The notes under the pieces were generated by a model, which worked only from the letters and a program-made list of their open reading frames with translations, was not told where the DNA came from and did not search any database. Position numbers and translations under genes: made by a program. This document shows positions 13,617-24,115 of a stretch of DNA of 64,000 nucleotides, in pieces (position 1 is the first letter of the stretch; the number at the start of each line of letters is the position of its first letter). Origin of the DNA: Lotus japonicus (lineage: Eukaryota > Streptophyta > Magnoliopsida > Fabales > Fabaceae); the NCBI RefSeq assembly GCF_012489685.1, contig NC_080044.1:56039507-56103506 (forward strand), given 5' to 3'.

Positions 13617-13780
13617 TTAAGGGTCTACAAACAACTCGGGATGTGATTTCCGCATTTTATCCTCTAATTCCCAAGTCGCATCGCCCGTAGCTTGATTCCA
13701 TACAACCTTCACTAAGGATACTTCCTTGTTCCTCAAGCGTTTGGTGCTTTTGTCGACGATCTTGATGGGCGGCATTCCTT
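13617..13780 (-). pseudogene. Chromodomain-like C-terminal tail in a shifted frame
   Basis: The main pol frame leaves recognisable integrase C-terminal sequence at about residue 1030 (near 13780) and continues as roughly 40 unrelated residues to a stop at 13657. From the same point another minus-strand frame is open to a TAA at 13617-13619. It encodes about 54 residues with the charged K-x-L-R-N-K-E and later W-E-L-E pattern of Tekay/Del chromodomain-like tails. One indel in a short A/G-rich run near 13780 explains this. Chromodomains direct chromovirus integrase to histone-marked chromatin, so the product as read would lack that targeting part. A base-call error is an alternative, and the other elements of the family would decide. 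Confidence 0.6.
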
Positions 13781-16700
13781 TCCATCGTTAGATCATCCTT
13801 CAGCTGAATATCATCAGGTTCAATCACATGAGAATTATAAGCCATATACCTCCGAAGTTGCGACACATGCAGCACATCATGTATGTTGGATAGGAACGGC
13901 GGTAAGGCAATCCTATACGCCACGGGTCCAACACGCTCCGTAATCTGGTACGGTCCGATAAACTTTGGAGTAAGCTTCTTTGACTTGATCGCCCTTCCGA
14001 CACCTGTCATCGGGGTAACCCGCAAGAAGACATGATCTCCAGCTTGAAACTCCAACTCCTTCCTGCGATTGTCAGCATAACTTTTCTGACGACTCTGCGA
14101 AACCCTCATCTTCTCTTGGATTCGCTTCACCTCTTCTGTGGTTTTCTGAACTAATTCAGGTCCAACAATCAAGTTCTCCCCATCTTGATGCCAGCACAAG
14201 GGTGTACGGCACCTCCGACCATACAACGCTTCATAAGGGGTCATCCCTATGCTTGCATGAAAGCTGTTGTTGTAAGTGAACTCGATCAATGGCAACATCT
14301 CATCCCAGCTGCCTTTGTGATATAGCACACAAGATCTTAGCAAATCCTCCAAGGATTGGATGGTCCTCTCGGTTTGCCCATCCGTCTGTGGATGATAAGC
14401 GGAACTCAATTTCAACCTGGTTCCCAAAGCCCGCTGCAAAGCTTCCCAGAAACGCGAGGTAAACCTCGGGTCTCTGTCCGACACAATGCTAGATGGCACA
14501 CCGTGCAAGCGTACAATCTCAGCAATGTATATCTCCGCCAACCTCTCTACCTTGTAGTTCAGATTGATTGGCACGAAGTGAGCAGTCTTCATCAATCGAT
14601 CAACTACAACCCAAATTGCATCGAACTTCCTTCGTGTAAGCGGCAACGCCGTCACGAAGTCCATGGAAATGCTATCCCATTTCCACTCCGGGACATCCAA
14701 TGACTGCAGCTTTCCTGCTGGTTTCTGATGTTCCACCTTCGCCTTCTGACACGTCAAACATGTCGACACATACTCAGCTACTTGTTTCTTCATCCCAGGC
14801 CACCAGAAATGAAGTTTCAAGTCCTGATACATCTTATTCATCCCCGGATGAATACTCAATCTGCTTTTGTGACCTTCATCCAAGATCAGCTTCCTCATTA
14901 CTGCATCATTGGGTACACAAACTCGTCCCTTACAACGCAGAATATTGTCGTTCCCAATAGCGAACTCAGACGCTTTTCCTTGTGCCACAAGCTTGCGCCA
15001 TTCAATCAACCCTTCATCGGTCTCTTGTTTCGACTTTATCTCATCCAAGAGTCCACTAGACACCGTCACCATTCCAAAGCTCAGCTTCCCCGGTGCGAGT
15101 TCAACATTCAAACTCAGATCACGGAAAGCCTCCAACAATTCTAACTCCTTGACCATCAACGAGGATACATGTATAGCCTTTCGACTCAGAGCATCAGCTA
15201 CAACATTGGTCTTCCCCGGATGATACTGTAATGAGAACTCATAGTCTTGCAGAAACTCCATCCACCGTCTCTGCCTCATGTTCAGATCCTTCTGATCAAA
15301 CAAGTACTTCAAACTCTTGTGATCACTATAGATCGTGAACGTACTGCCATACAAGTAATGTCTCCAGATCTTGAGAGCATACACTATAGCAGCCAATTCC
15401 AAATCATGCGTAGGGTAATTCTTCTCATGGACTTTCAACTGTCGCGAAGCATAAGCAATCACCCTCTTCTCTTGCATCATCACACAACCCAAACCATTAT
15501 GCGACGCATCACAGTACACGTCGTATGGTTCTCCCTCCTTTGGCAAAGCTAGTACAGGTGCGGTGGTCAACTGCTTCTTCATTTCTTGGAAGCTAGCCTC
15601 ACACTTCTCCGTCCACGCAAACGGTTGATCCTTCTTTGTCAAATGAGTCAACGGTGCAGTCAACTTGGCGTAATCCTTCACGAAACGCCGATAGTAGCCA
15701 GCAAGCCCAACAAAACTTCTGATATCACTTGCTGTCTTCGGTTGTTTCCATGCCAAAACTGATTCAATTTTGCTGGGGTCCACTGCCACACCTTTGCTAG
15801 ATATGACATGACCAAGGAACTTCACTTCCTCCATCCAGAACTCACACTTTCCTCCATTAGCATAGAGTTCCTTCTTCCGCAACACCTCTAGCACTTGACG
15901 TAAATGCTCCTCATGTTCCTCCTTACTCTTCGAGTAAATTAGAATATCGTCTATGAACACCACCACGAACTTGTCCAAGAATGGCCTGAACACACGGTTC
16001 ATGTAGTCCATAAAAACTGCGGGTGCATTAGTAACTCCAAATGGCATCACGAGATATTCATAATGTCCATATCGAGTTCTGAATGCCGTCTTCTGAATGT
16101 CAGCCTCCTTCACCCGAATCTGGTGATACCCTGATTTCAGATCAATCTTCGAGAAAACAACTGCTCCCCGAAGTTGGTCCATCAAGCCGTCTATCCGAGG
16201 CATCGGATAACGATTCTTCACTATCACCTTGTTTAGTTGTCGGTAATCTACACACAACCTGGACCTCCCGTCCTTCTTCTTTACCAACAACACTGGCGCT
16301 CCCCAAGGAGACACACTCGGTCGAATAAATCCCTTTGAAGAGAGATCATCCAACTGTTTTGCCAATTCCATCAATTCCGCTGGTGCCATCCGATACGGCG
16401 CCATCGATATCGGTCCCGTGCCGGGCATGATGTCAATGGAGAACTCCGTCTCCCTTACTGGTGGCAATCCGGGCACATCCTCCGGAAAAACATCCACATA
16501 GTCTTGCACTATCGAGATGTTCCGTACATCACTATCGTTTCTTGCTTCCGCCACGATAGAGTTCACAAACGCCGGTGAACCCTTCTTCAAATGGTACGAA
16601 TTCAAATAATCCGTAACGCCTGAATCCGGAAATACCACGGCCTTGTTAGCACAATCCAAAAGAACATGATATTGCGCCAACCAGTCCATCCCCAGAATCA

Positions 16701-16869
16701 CATCGAGCTCTTTAAGCCCTAAACATATAAGGTTTGCAAGGAACTTCCGATCCTCGTAAACCAACGGACATTTCAAGCATGTCGTGCGAGTAACTAAGCG
16801 ATCGGCAGCAGGGGTTGTCACCACCAAATCGAATGGTAAATCAGCAGTTAGCCATCCTAACTTTTTCAC
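13657..16869 (-). CDS. Gypsy pol polyprotein (protease tail, RT, RNase H, integrase), N-terminally truncated
   Basis: An open frame of 1070 codons; a start at 16869 would use GTG, and the frame is open only to a TAG at 16885-16887. Residues 1-85 are the C-terminal half of an aspartic protease (DVILGMDWL at 56-64); the catalytic D-S/T-G that should lie just upstream is absent. RT spans about 190-350, with [10 protein letters not shown] near 241 and the FIDD catalytic pair D307/D308. RNase H follows (about 450-563) with D454, E491, D516 and D559. Integrase has the zinc finger H667/H674/C704/C707 and the D737, D798, E834 triad with 35 residues between the last two, then a GPY module near 972. 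No internal stop is present, yet no gag and no normal start remain. Expression from this copy is doubtful; with helper proteins the RNA could still move. Confidence 0.9.
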   Translation of the reverse strand: MKKLGWLTADLPFDLVVTTPAADRLVTRTTCLKCPLVYEDRKFLANLICLGLKELDVILGMDWLAQYHVLLDCANKAVVFPDSGVTDYLNSYHLKKGSPAFVNSIVAEARNDSDVRNISIVQDYVDVFPEDVPGLPPVRETEFSIDIMPGTGPISMAPYRMAPAELMELAKQLDDLSSKGFIRPSVSPWGAPVLLVKKKDGRSRLCVDYRQLNKVIVKNRYPMPRIDGLMDQLRGAVVFSKIDLKSGYHQIRVKEADIQKTAFRTRYGHYEYLVMPFGVTNAPAVFMDYMNRVFRPFLDKFVVVFIDDILIYSKSKEEHEEHLRQVLEVLRKKELYANGGKCEFWMEEVKFLGHVISSKGVAVDPSKIESVLAWKQPKTASDIRSFVGLAGYYRRFVKDYAKLTAPLTHLTKKDQPFAWTEKCEASFQEMKKQLTTAPVLALPKEGEPYDVYCDASHNGLGCVMMQEKRVIAYASRQLKVHEKNYPTHDLELAAIVYALKIWRHYLYGSTFTIYSDHKSLKYLFDQKDLNMRQRRWMEFLQDYEFSLQYHPGKTNVVADALSRKAIHVSSLMVKELELLEAFRDLSLNVELAPGKLSFGMVTVSSGLLDEIKSKQETDEGLIEWRKLVAQGKASEFAIGNDNILRCKGRVCVPNDAVMRKLILDEGHKSRLSIHPGMNKMYQDLKLHFWWPGMKKQVAEYVSTCLTCQKAKVEHQKPAGKLQSLDVPEWKWDSISMDFVTALPLTRRKFDAIWVVVDRLMKTAHFVPINLNYKVERLAEIYIAEIVRLHGVPSSIVSDRDPRFTSRFWEALQRALGTRLKLSSAYHPQTDGQTERTIQSLEDLLRSCVLYHKGSWDEMLPLIEFTYNNSFHASIGMTPYEALYGRRCRTPLCWHQDGENLIVGPELVQKTTEEVKRIQEKMRVSQSRQKSYADNRRKELEFQAGDHVFLRVTPMTGVGRAIKSKKLTPKFIGPYQITERVGPVAYRIALPPFLSNIHDVLHVSQLRRYMAYNSHVIEPDDIQLKDDLTMERNAAHQDRRQKHQTLEEQGSILSEGCMESSYGRCDLGIRG

Positions 16870-16884
16870 GCACTCCTCAGCAAT

Positions 16885-17065
16885 CTAAAGTATCACGGCA
16901 ATGATACTAATTTCAGACAATCTCACAGTCAAGCAAACATCTTAGAACACAAGTCTACCCAATCTCACCGCGAAGCTTTGAAAACATCCTTATCAAAACA
17001 AAAACATCAACGAGTTCGGAAACTCGTAAGCCCAAAACCCTTAGTGCTCTGATTTCTCAACCGGA
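16885..17065 (-). other. Short leader where gag should be
   Basis: Only about 180 bp separate the PBS from the truncated protease. Full Tekay/Del elements carry a leader and a gag of well over 1 kb here. I see no coding sequence in it. The deletion joint must lie close to 16885, because the frame downstream reads as protease immediately and the sequence upstream does not. Confidence 0.6.
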
Positions 17066-17077
17066 GCTCTGATACCA
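17066..17077 (-). other. Primer binding site, tRNA-iMet type
   Basis: The minus strand reads TGGTATCAGAGC three bases after the 5' LTR end. This is the common plant retrotransposon PBS complementary to the 3' end of initiator methionine tRNA. Confidence 0.93.
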
Positions 17078-17080
17078 CAA

Positions 17081-19763
17081 TGTAACGCCCCGATTTCTCG
17101 AGTGTTACTCAGTAACTAATTAACCCATTTTCGTAAAGAGTTTTCGTCGATTCACTTATTAATCTTCAATTAATGACAAACCTCTCATTTTACGAAAACT
17201 CTTGAAACATAACCTTTCCAAATACACGCGGAAGTAACCAACATCGTAAAACTTTTTAAATAACCAACTGTAAAGAGTACGAATCAAAGGCCTGAATGAA
17301 AATAAAGATTACATCAAAACTTGTTCATTCGAATTTAAGCAAATACAATTGTTCGATACCAACACTTCGGAAACTCTCAACCCCAACAGAAAACAAAAGA
17401 CTCTCAACCAAAACCCTATTCCTTAGCCTCTTCCTCTTCCTCTGAAGTGTAGTCGTCCTCCGGTATTGGCACGTCACGTAGCATCAACTCCCAAGAATGA
17501 GTCATCGCCATTATCTTCACGACCATCTACCCCCCCCCCCCAAATAAACACGTAGCAAACAAGCAGGGTCAGGTCCAACAAAAAGAATGATAATCACAAA
17601 ATCAACAACAACATAATATAAGTACATTATATGTCTTTTATGGGAAAGAGTCAGTTACTAACGGAATCTCACTTCACACAACCACCTTTCACCTTGGATC
17701 CAACACCATTCGTCCAGCAGACGAACAACACCATGAGCAAAGCTCACAACATCATGGCGTTCCTTGGAACGACCACAGCACACCATGGGTCAGACACCCA
17801 CAAGTCATAACATCACGGTTCAAACCGCATTCACCCTCGCGTGCAAGTTATCCGTTTTGTCTCTAACGGAACCATTGTTCTCATGGTCCATAGTCCTAAC
17901 CAGACCTATGTCCAAATTATTCACATTTACTTGCAAGCGAGTTATAAATTCATTCTCTTGGTGTTTAAGGCTCTAATGTCAATCCTAGAGTCTTATGAGT
18001 TAATATCGTATCAGATTACAACGTCAAGAAATAACAGTCACACTAGGAGGAATTACAGCTGGGTGAGCGACCTCCTAAACAAGTCACAACTAAACTTCAT
18101 GCAAAGCATAGAAATAATCAGGGCCTCCCAAATTCACAAATTATTTACAAATTCCAGAGGCTCAGTTTACAGATATCATCATATAAAAATCTCACAAAGG
18201 TCCCTAATCACATGTTACTAACATTTCCAACAATTTCTCAAATTTAGTGTTTTTGGACAACAGGTGCAGCGTGTACTAAAACTGGTCTACAGACCGCAAT
18301 ACTTAGCCACAAAATTCACATGATACATGACTGGAAAGATAATTCGAAACTCTACACTTTTATAGTTTATCACTTTTCCATTTGAGATCCAGAATTAGGT
18401 GATATTAGGCCTTAAAGCTTGCTGTCCGGTACAGGAAGAACAGCAGGTGCAACAGTCACTAAGATCGACCTCCAGACCTCATTACTAGACCAAAAATTAT
18501 GTTCTTTATATGCATAGAAAGCCAATTCGAAAATCTACAATTTTCCAGTTTATCCCTTTTTAATTTGAGACCCCGAATTAGGTGTAATTAAGCTTCAAAA
18601 CTCGCTGTCCAGTACAGGAAACTGGCAGAGATACTTTTGCCTTCAAATTAATTTTTCAACCATTCAAGTCCCAGAGTTTTAAACCATATTCCAGCAGCAA
18701 GAACCACATATCATATATCATATATCATGCTTAAATTTCCAGAACCAAGATAACCATCAATTCTAGCACAAAAGGCAGATCTAAGCATATAAATCTTCAA
18801 TCATTTTAATCAAGCAAAGTCATAGAAGAAAACGGTAATTGTAGTGATGAATAATGGAGAATCATGGCATCAACATTTCATCTCAAATCAGAAGCAAAAC
18901 ATCAAGATCTCAAGGCAGAAAAAAAAACAGCAAGCATCATGAACACAAAACTCTTGCGAAAGCAATCATGTTCATGACTTTTCTCATAGTAAAACATGGC
19001 AAATACCCTAGGCAATCTACCCAATCCTAGGACCAGCCCTTACCTTGGGTTCTTGGTCTGAAAAGAAGAAGAGAATGAAGTTTGGAAGAACAATCTCTTG
19101 CTGTCCAAGTCTCCTTCACCTTCCTTCTCCTTCGCGAAACCCTCTCTATTCGCGCTCTCTCCCTTGCTCGCGCGCGTGACCGGCGACAATGGTGGTGGCT
19201 TGGGCGGCGGCTCCCTTCTCTTCTCTCACACGTTCTCTCTTTGTTTTTCACGTGAAGATGCTGCAGTGTATCTCTGTTTTCTGATTGTGGAAGAATAGGG
19301 TTTCCCCCCTTGGCTAAAATCCCATGCAACCCACAAGTGGGCTAGGGTTTTGTTTTCCAGAAGCCCGACCCAAGTCCAACCTTAACCCACCAGTCTAATT
19401 ACCTAATCAGACCTGAAACTTACTAAAACCTAAGCCCTCAAAGGTAAATTCATAATTAAATTCGGACTTAGAAGAAAAACAATGTAATAATCCCGCTGGC
19501 ACTGTACAGCCGGAACTACGTTCACTAAAACGGGGATATCTGGAGCTACAGATATCGGATCGACACGAACCCACTGGAGAATTTTCTAGACTTGAAGGGC
19601 TACAACTCTCATGAAAGAAGTTTTCCCAAATGAAGTCGTTAAGACCCTCTAAAAATTCACACAAGTTGACAGTTCTAATCTGCCAGTTATCAAACATAGC
19701 CAAAAACTTCAATTTTATTCAAACTTCCATAAAATTGTTCCAAATTGAACTTAGGGCCTTACA
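17081..19763 (-). repeat. 5' LTR of the gypsy element
   Basis: The 2683-bp partner of 10900-13579 supplies the promoter for the minus-strand transcript. Differences I found by eye total about ten substitutions (roughly 0.4 percent) plus small indels, pointing to a recent insertion. A 12-C run lies at 17530-17541. Near 19039-19049 the minus strand reads CCCAAG then GTAAGG, which fits a splice donor; the same site in the 3' LTR has GTAATG. No domain is recognisable in the short open frames. Confidence 0.95.
19296..19350 (-). promoter_or_regulatory. Telo-box pair with site II word in the 5' LTR
   Basis: TAGGGTTT at 19296-19303 and 19343-19350, the latter overlapping TGGGCT at 19338-19343. This is the copy that would drive the element's own RNA, which runs leftward through the purine-rich leader. 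No clear TATA box is seen, and the role is inferred. Confidence 0.4.
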
Positions 19764-19768
19764 GATTC
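19764..19768. repeat. Target site duplication, right (GATTC)
   Basis: GATTC follows the LTR end TTACA and continues into the satellite monomer as GATTCGACTTTTAAGAGG. It pairs with 10895-10899. Confidence 0.95.
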
Positions 19769-20107
19769 GACTTTTAAGAGGAACCCGCGATTGCCGGAAG
19801 CTGTGACATGCTGCTGCTCAAAAACATCAAATTCCGACACAGTCTGGAACGAAAGGATCACAACCCTGGCTACAATTCGCCAAATTTCAGTCTGATTGAG
19901 GCCACACAGAGCTAACTTAACGAGCTATATCTTTGAAAAAGCAGCTAAATGGAGATTCGACTTTTAGGAGGGTCCCGCGATTGCCGGAAGCTGTGACATG
20001 CTGCTGCTCAAAAACTTCAAATTTCGACACAGTCTGAACGAAAGATCACATGGCACAATTGCCAATTCAACAGTCTGAGAAGGCACACAGCTAACTTAAT
20101 GAGCTTA
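19764..20107 (+). repeat. Satellite array, forward, between the insertion and the gap
   Basis: Under two monomers. The last roughly 80 bases before the N run (from about 20020) lack many single bases relative to every other monomer, for example in the AGTCTGGAACG and CCCTGGCTACAATTCG segments. This fits a poorly corrected contig end rather than divergence. Confidence 0.9.
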
Positions 20108-20207
20108 NNNNNNNNNNNNNNNNNNNNNNNNNNNNNNNNNNNNNNNNNNNNNNNNNNNNNNNNNNNNNNNNNNNNNNNNNNNNNNNNNNNNNNNNNNNNN
20201 NNNNNNN
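20108..20207. other. Assembly gap of 100 N
   Basis: Exactly 100 undetermined bases, a conventional length for a gap of unknown size. Satellite flanks both sides in the same orientation, so missing or duplicated monomers are likely. Confidence 0.99.
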
Positions 20208-23200
20208 CTCCAATTCGCCAAATTTCAGTCTAATTGAGGCCACACAGAGGTAACTTAACGAGCTACAACTTTTAAAAAAGAACCTAAATGGAGATTCGAC
20301 TTTGAGGAGGTCCCGCGATTGCCGGAAGCTGTGACATGCTCCTGCTAAAAAACATCAAATTCTCGACAAAGTCTGGAACGAAAGGATCACAGCCCAGGCT
20401 ACAATTCGCCAAATTTCAGTCTGATTGAGGCCACACAGATCTAACATAATGAGCTACAACTTTGAAAAAGAACCTAAATGGAGATTCGACTTTTAAGAGG
20501 GTCTCACGATTACCGGAAGCTGTGACATGCTGCTGCTAAAAATATAAAATTCTCAACACAGTCTGGAACGAAAGGATCACAGCCCTGGCTACAATTCGCA
20601 AATTTCAGTCTGATTGAGGCCACACAGAGGTAACTTAACAAGCTACAACTTTTTAAAAGGAACCTAAATGGAGATTCGACTTTTAGGAGGGTCCCGCGAT
20701 TGCCGGAAGCTGTGACATGCTGCTGCTCAAAAACATAAAATTCTCAACACAGTCTGGAATGAAAGGATCACAGCCCTGGCTACAATTCGCCAAATTTCAG
20801 ACTGATTGAGGCCACACGGAGCTAACTTAACGATCTACAACTTTGAAAAAGAACCTAAATGCAGATTCAACTTCTAAGAGGGTCTCGCGATTGTCGGAAG
20901 CTGTGACATGCTGCTGCTCAAAAACATCAAATTCTTGACACAGTCTAGAACGAAAGGATCACAGCCCTGGCTACAATTCGCCAAATTTCAGTCTGATTGA
21001 GGCCACACGGAGCTAACTTAACGAGGTACAGCTTTGAAAAAGAACCTAAATGGAGATTCGACTTTTAGGAGGGTCCCGCGATTGCCGGAAGCTGTGACAT
21101 GCTGCTACTCAAAAACCTCAAATTCTCGACACAGTCTGGAACGAAAGGTTCACAGCCCTGGCTACAATTCGCCAAATTTCAGTCTGATTGAGGCCACACA
21201 GAGGTAACTTAACGAGCTACAACTTTAAAAAAGAACCTAAATGGAGATTCGACTTTTAGGAGGGTCCCGCGATTGCCGGAAGCTGTGACATGCTGCTGCT
21301 CAAAAACATCAAATTCTCGACACAGTCTGGCACGAATGGATCACAGCGCTGGCTACAATTCGCTAAATTTCAGTCTGATTGAGGCCACACGGAGCTAACT
21401 TAACGAGGTAAAACTTTGAAAAGGAACCTAAATGGGGATTCGACTTTTAGGAGGGTCCCGCGATTGCCGGAAGCTGTGACATGGTGCTGCTAAAAAATAT
21501 CAAATTCTGAACACAGTCTGGAAGGAAAGGATCACATCCCTTGCTACAAGTCGCGAAATTTCAGTCTGATTGAGGCCACACATAGCTAACTTAACGAGCT
21601 ACAAATTTGAAACGGAACTTTTATGGAGATTCGACTTTTAAGAGGGTCCCGCGATTGCCGGAAGTTGTGACATGCTTCTGGTCAAAAACATAAAATTCTC
21701 AACACAGTCTGGAATGAAAGGATCACAACCCTGGCTACAATTCGCCAAATTTCATTTTGATTAAGGCCACACGGAGCTAAGTTAACGAGCTACAACTTTT
21801 GAAAAGAACCTAAATGGAGATTTTACTTTTAGGCTACAATTCGCCAAATTTCAGTCTGATTGAGGCCATACAGAGCTAACTTAACGAGCTACAACTTTAA
21901 AAAAGAACCTAAATGGAGATTCGACTTTTAGGAGGGTCCCGCGATTACCGGAAGTTGTGACATGGTGCTGCTAAAAAATATCAAATTCTCAACACAGTCT
22001 GGAAGGAAAGGATCACATCCCTTGCTACAAGTCGCGAAATTTCAGTCTGATTGAGGCCACACATTGCTAACTTAACGAGCTACAAATTTGAAACGGAACT
22101 TTTATGGAGATTCGACTTTTAAGAGGGTCCCGTGATTGCTGGAAGTTGTGACATGCTTCTGGTCAAAAACATAAAATTCTCAACACAGTTTGGAATGAAA
22201 GGATCACAGCCTGGCTACAATTCGCCAATTTCATTCTGATTGAGGCCACACGGAGCAACTTAACGAGCTACAACTTTGGAAAAGAACCTAAATGGAGATT
22301 CTACTTTTAGGCTACAATTCGCCAAATTTCAGTCTGATTGAGGCCATACAGAGCTAACTTAACGAGCTACAACTTTAAAAAGAACCGAAATGGAGATTCG
22401 ACTTTTAAGGGTCCCGCGATGCCGAAGCTGTGACATGCTACTGCTCAAAAACATCAAATTCTTCCGACACAGTCTGGAATGAAAGAATCACTGCCCGGGC
22501 TCCAATTCGCCAAATTTCAGTCTAATTGAGGCCACACAGAGGTAACTTAACGAGCTACAACTTTAAAAAAGAACCTAAATGGAGATTCGACTTTAGGAGG
22601 GTCCCGCGATTGCCGGAAGCTGTGACATGCTCCTGCTAAAAAACATCAAATTCTCGACAAAGTCTGGAACGAAAGGATCACAGCCCAGGCTACAATTCGC
22701 CAAATTTCAGTCTGATTGAGGCCACACAGATCTACATAATGAGCTACAACTTTGAAAAGAACCTAAATGGAGATTCGACTTTTAAGAGGGTCTCACAATT
22801 ACCGGAAGCTGTGACATGCTGCTGCTTAAAAAATATTAAAATTCTCAACACAGTCTGGAACGAAAGGATCACAGCCTGGCTACAATTCGCCCAAATTTCA
22901 GTCTGATTGAGGCCACACAGAGGTAACTTAACAAGCTACAACTTTTAAAAGGAACCTAAATGGAGATTCGACTTTTAGGAGGGTCCCGCGATTGCCGGAA
23001 GCTGTGACATGCTGCTGCTCAAAAACATAAAATTCTCACACAGTCTGGAATGAAAGGATCACAGCCCTGGCTACAATTCGCCAAATTTCAGACTGATTGA
23101 GGCCACACGGAGCTAACTTAACGATCTACAACTTTGAAAAAGAACTAAATGCAGATTCAACTTCTAAGAGGGTCTCGCGATTGTCGGAAGCTGTGACATG

Positions 23201-24115
23201 CTGCTGCTCAAAAACATCAAATTCTTGACACAGTCTAGAACGAAAGGATCACAGCCCTGGCTACAATTCGCCAAATTTCAGTCTGATTGAGGCCACACGG
23301 AGCTAACTTAACGAGGTACAGCTTTGAAAAAGAACCTAAATGGAGATTCGACTTTTAGGAGGGTCCCGCGATTGCCGGAAGCTGTGACATGCTGCTACTC
23401 AAAAACCTCAAATTCTCGACACCAGTCTGGAACGAAAGGTTCACAGCCCTGGCTACAATTCGCCAAATTTCAGTCTGATTGAGGCCACACAGAGGTAAAC
23501 TTAACGAGCTACAACTTTAAAAAAAGAACCTAAATGGAGATTCGACTTTTAGGAGGGTCCCGCGATTGCCGGAAGCTGTGACATGCTGCTGCTCAAAAAC
23601 ATCAAATTCTCGACACAGTCTGGCACGAATGGATCACAGCGCTGGCTACAATTCGCTAAATTTCAGTCTGATTGAGGCCACACGGAGCTAACTTAACGAG
23701 GTAAAACTTTGAAAAGGAACCTAAATGGGGATTCGACTTTTAGAGGGTTCCGCGATTGCCGGAAGCTGTGACATGGTGCTTCTAAAAAAATATCAAATTC
23801 TGAACACAGTCTGGAAGGAAAGGATCACATCCCTTGCTACAAGTCGCGAAATTTCAGTCTGATTGAGGCCACACATAGCTAACTTAACGAGCTACAAATT
23901 TGAAACGGAACTTTTATGGAGATTCGACTTTTAAGAGGGTCCCGCGATTGCCGGAAGCTGTGACATGCTTCTGGTCAAAAACATAAAATTCTCAACACAG
24001 TCTGGAATGAAAGGATCACAGCCCTGGCTACAATTCGCCAAATTTCATTTTGATTGAGGCCACACGGAGCTAAGTTAACGAGCTACAACTTTTGAAAAGA
24101 ACCTAAATGGAGATT
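20208..24115 (+). repeat. Local 2.29-kb tandem duplication (about 12 monomers)
   Basis: Sequence from 20208 matches 22500 onward (offset 2292) through rare shared variants: the ATGCTCCTGC word, an unusual CACAGATCTAAC, TTGTCGGAAG and GGCACGAATGG. The match ends near 21823 and 24115. The left unit starts exactly at the gap, so part of this could be an assembly effect, although the two units lie in one contig. Confidence 0.75.

Larger units (their letters stand above)
10900..19763 (-). mobile_element. Ty3/gypsy LTR retrotransposon, Tekay/Del-like chromovirus, non-autonomous
   Basis: This is a full insertion of 8864 bp bounded by GATTC duplications, with 2680- and 2683-bp LTRs that begin TG and end CA. 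The coding strand is minus, so the 5' LTR is the right-hand one. Order on the minus strand: 5' LTR, PBS (17066-17077), a short leader, an open pol frame (protease tail, RT, RNase H, integrase), a frame-shifted chromodomain-like tail, PPT (13583-13593), 3' LTR. The internal region is only about 3.5 kb. Gag, its zinc knuckle and the protease active site are missing, so the element would need proteins in trans. Clade assignment rests on the RT and integrase motifs, the long LTRs and the chromodomain-like tail; it is inference without a tree. Confidence 0.93.

Noticed and set aside
14356..16328. Plus-strand open frames of 80-140 codons across the gypsy element
   Set aside because: They lie antisense to the well-supported pol frame and show no recognisable protein features.
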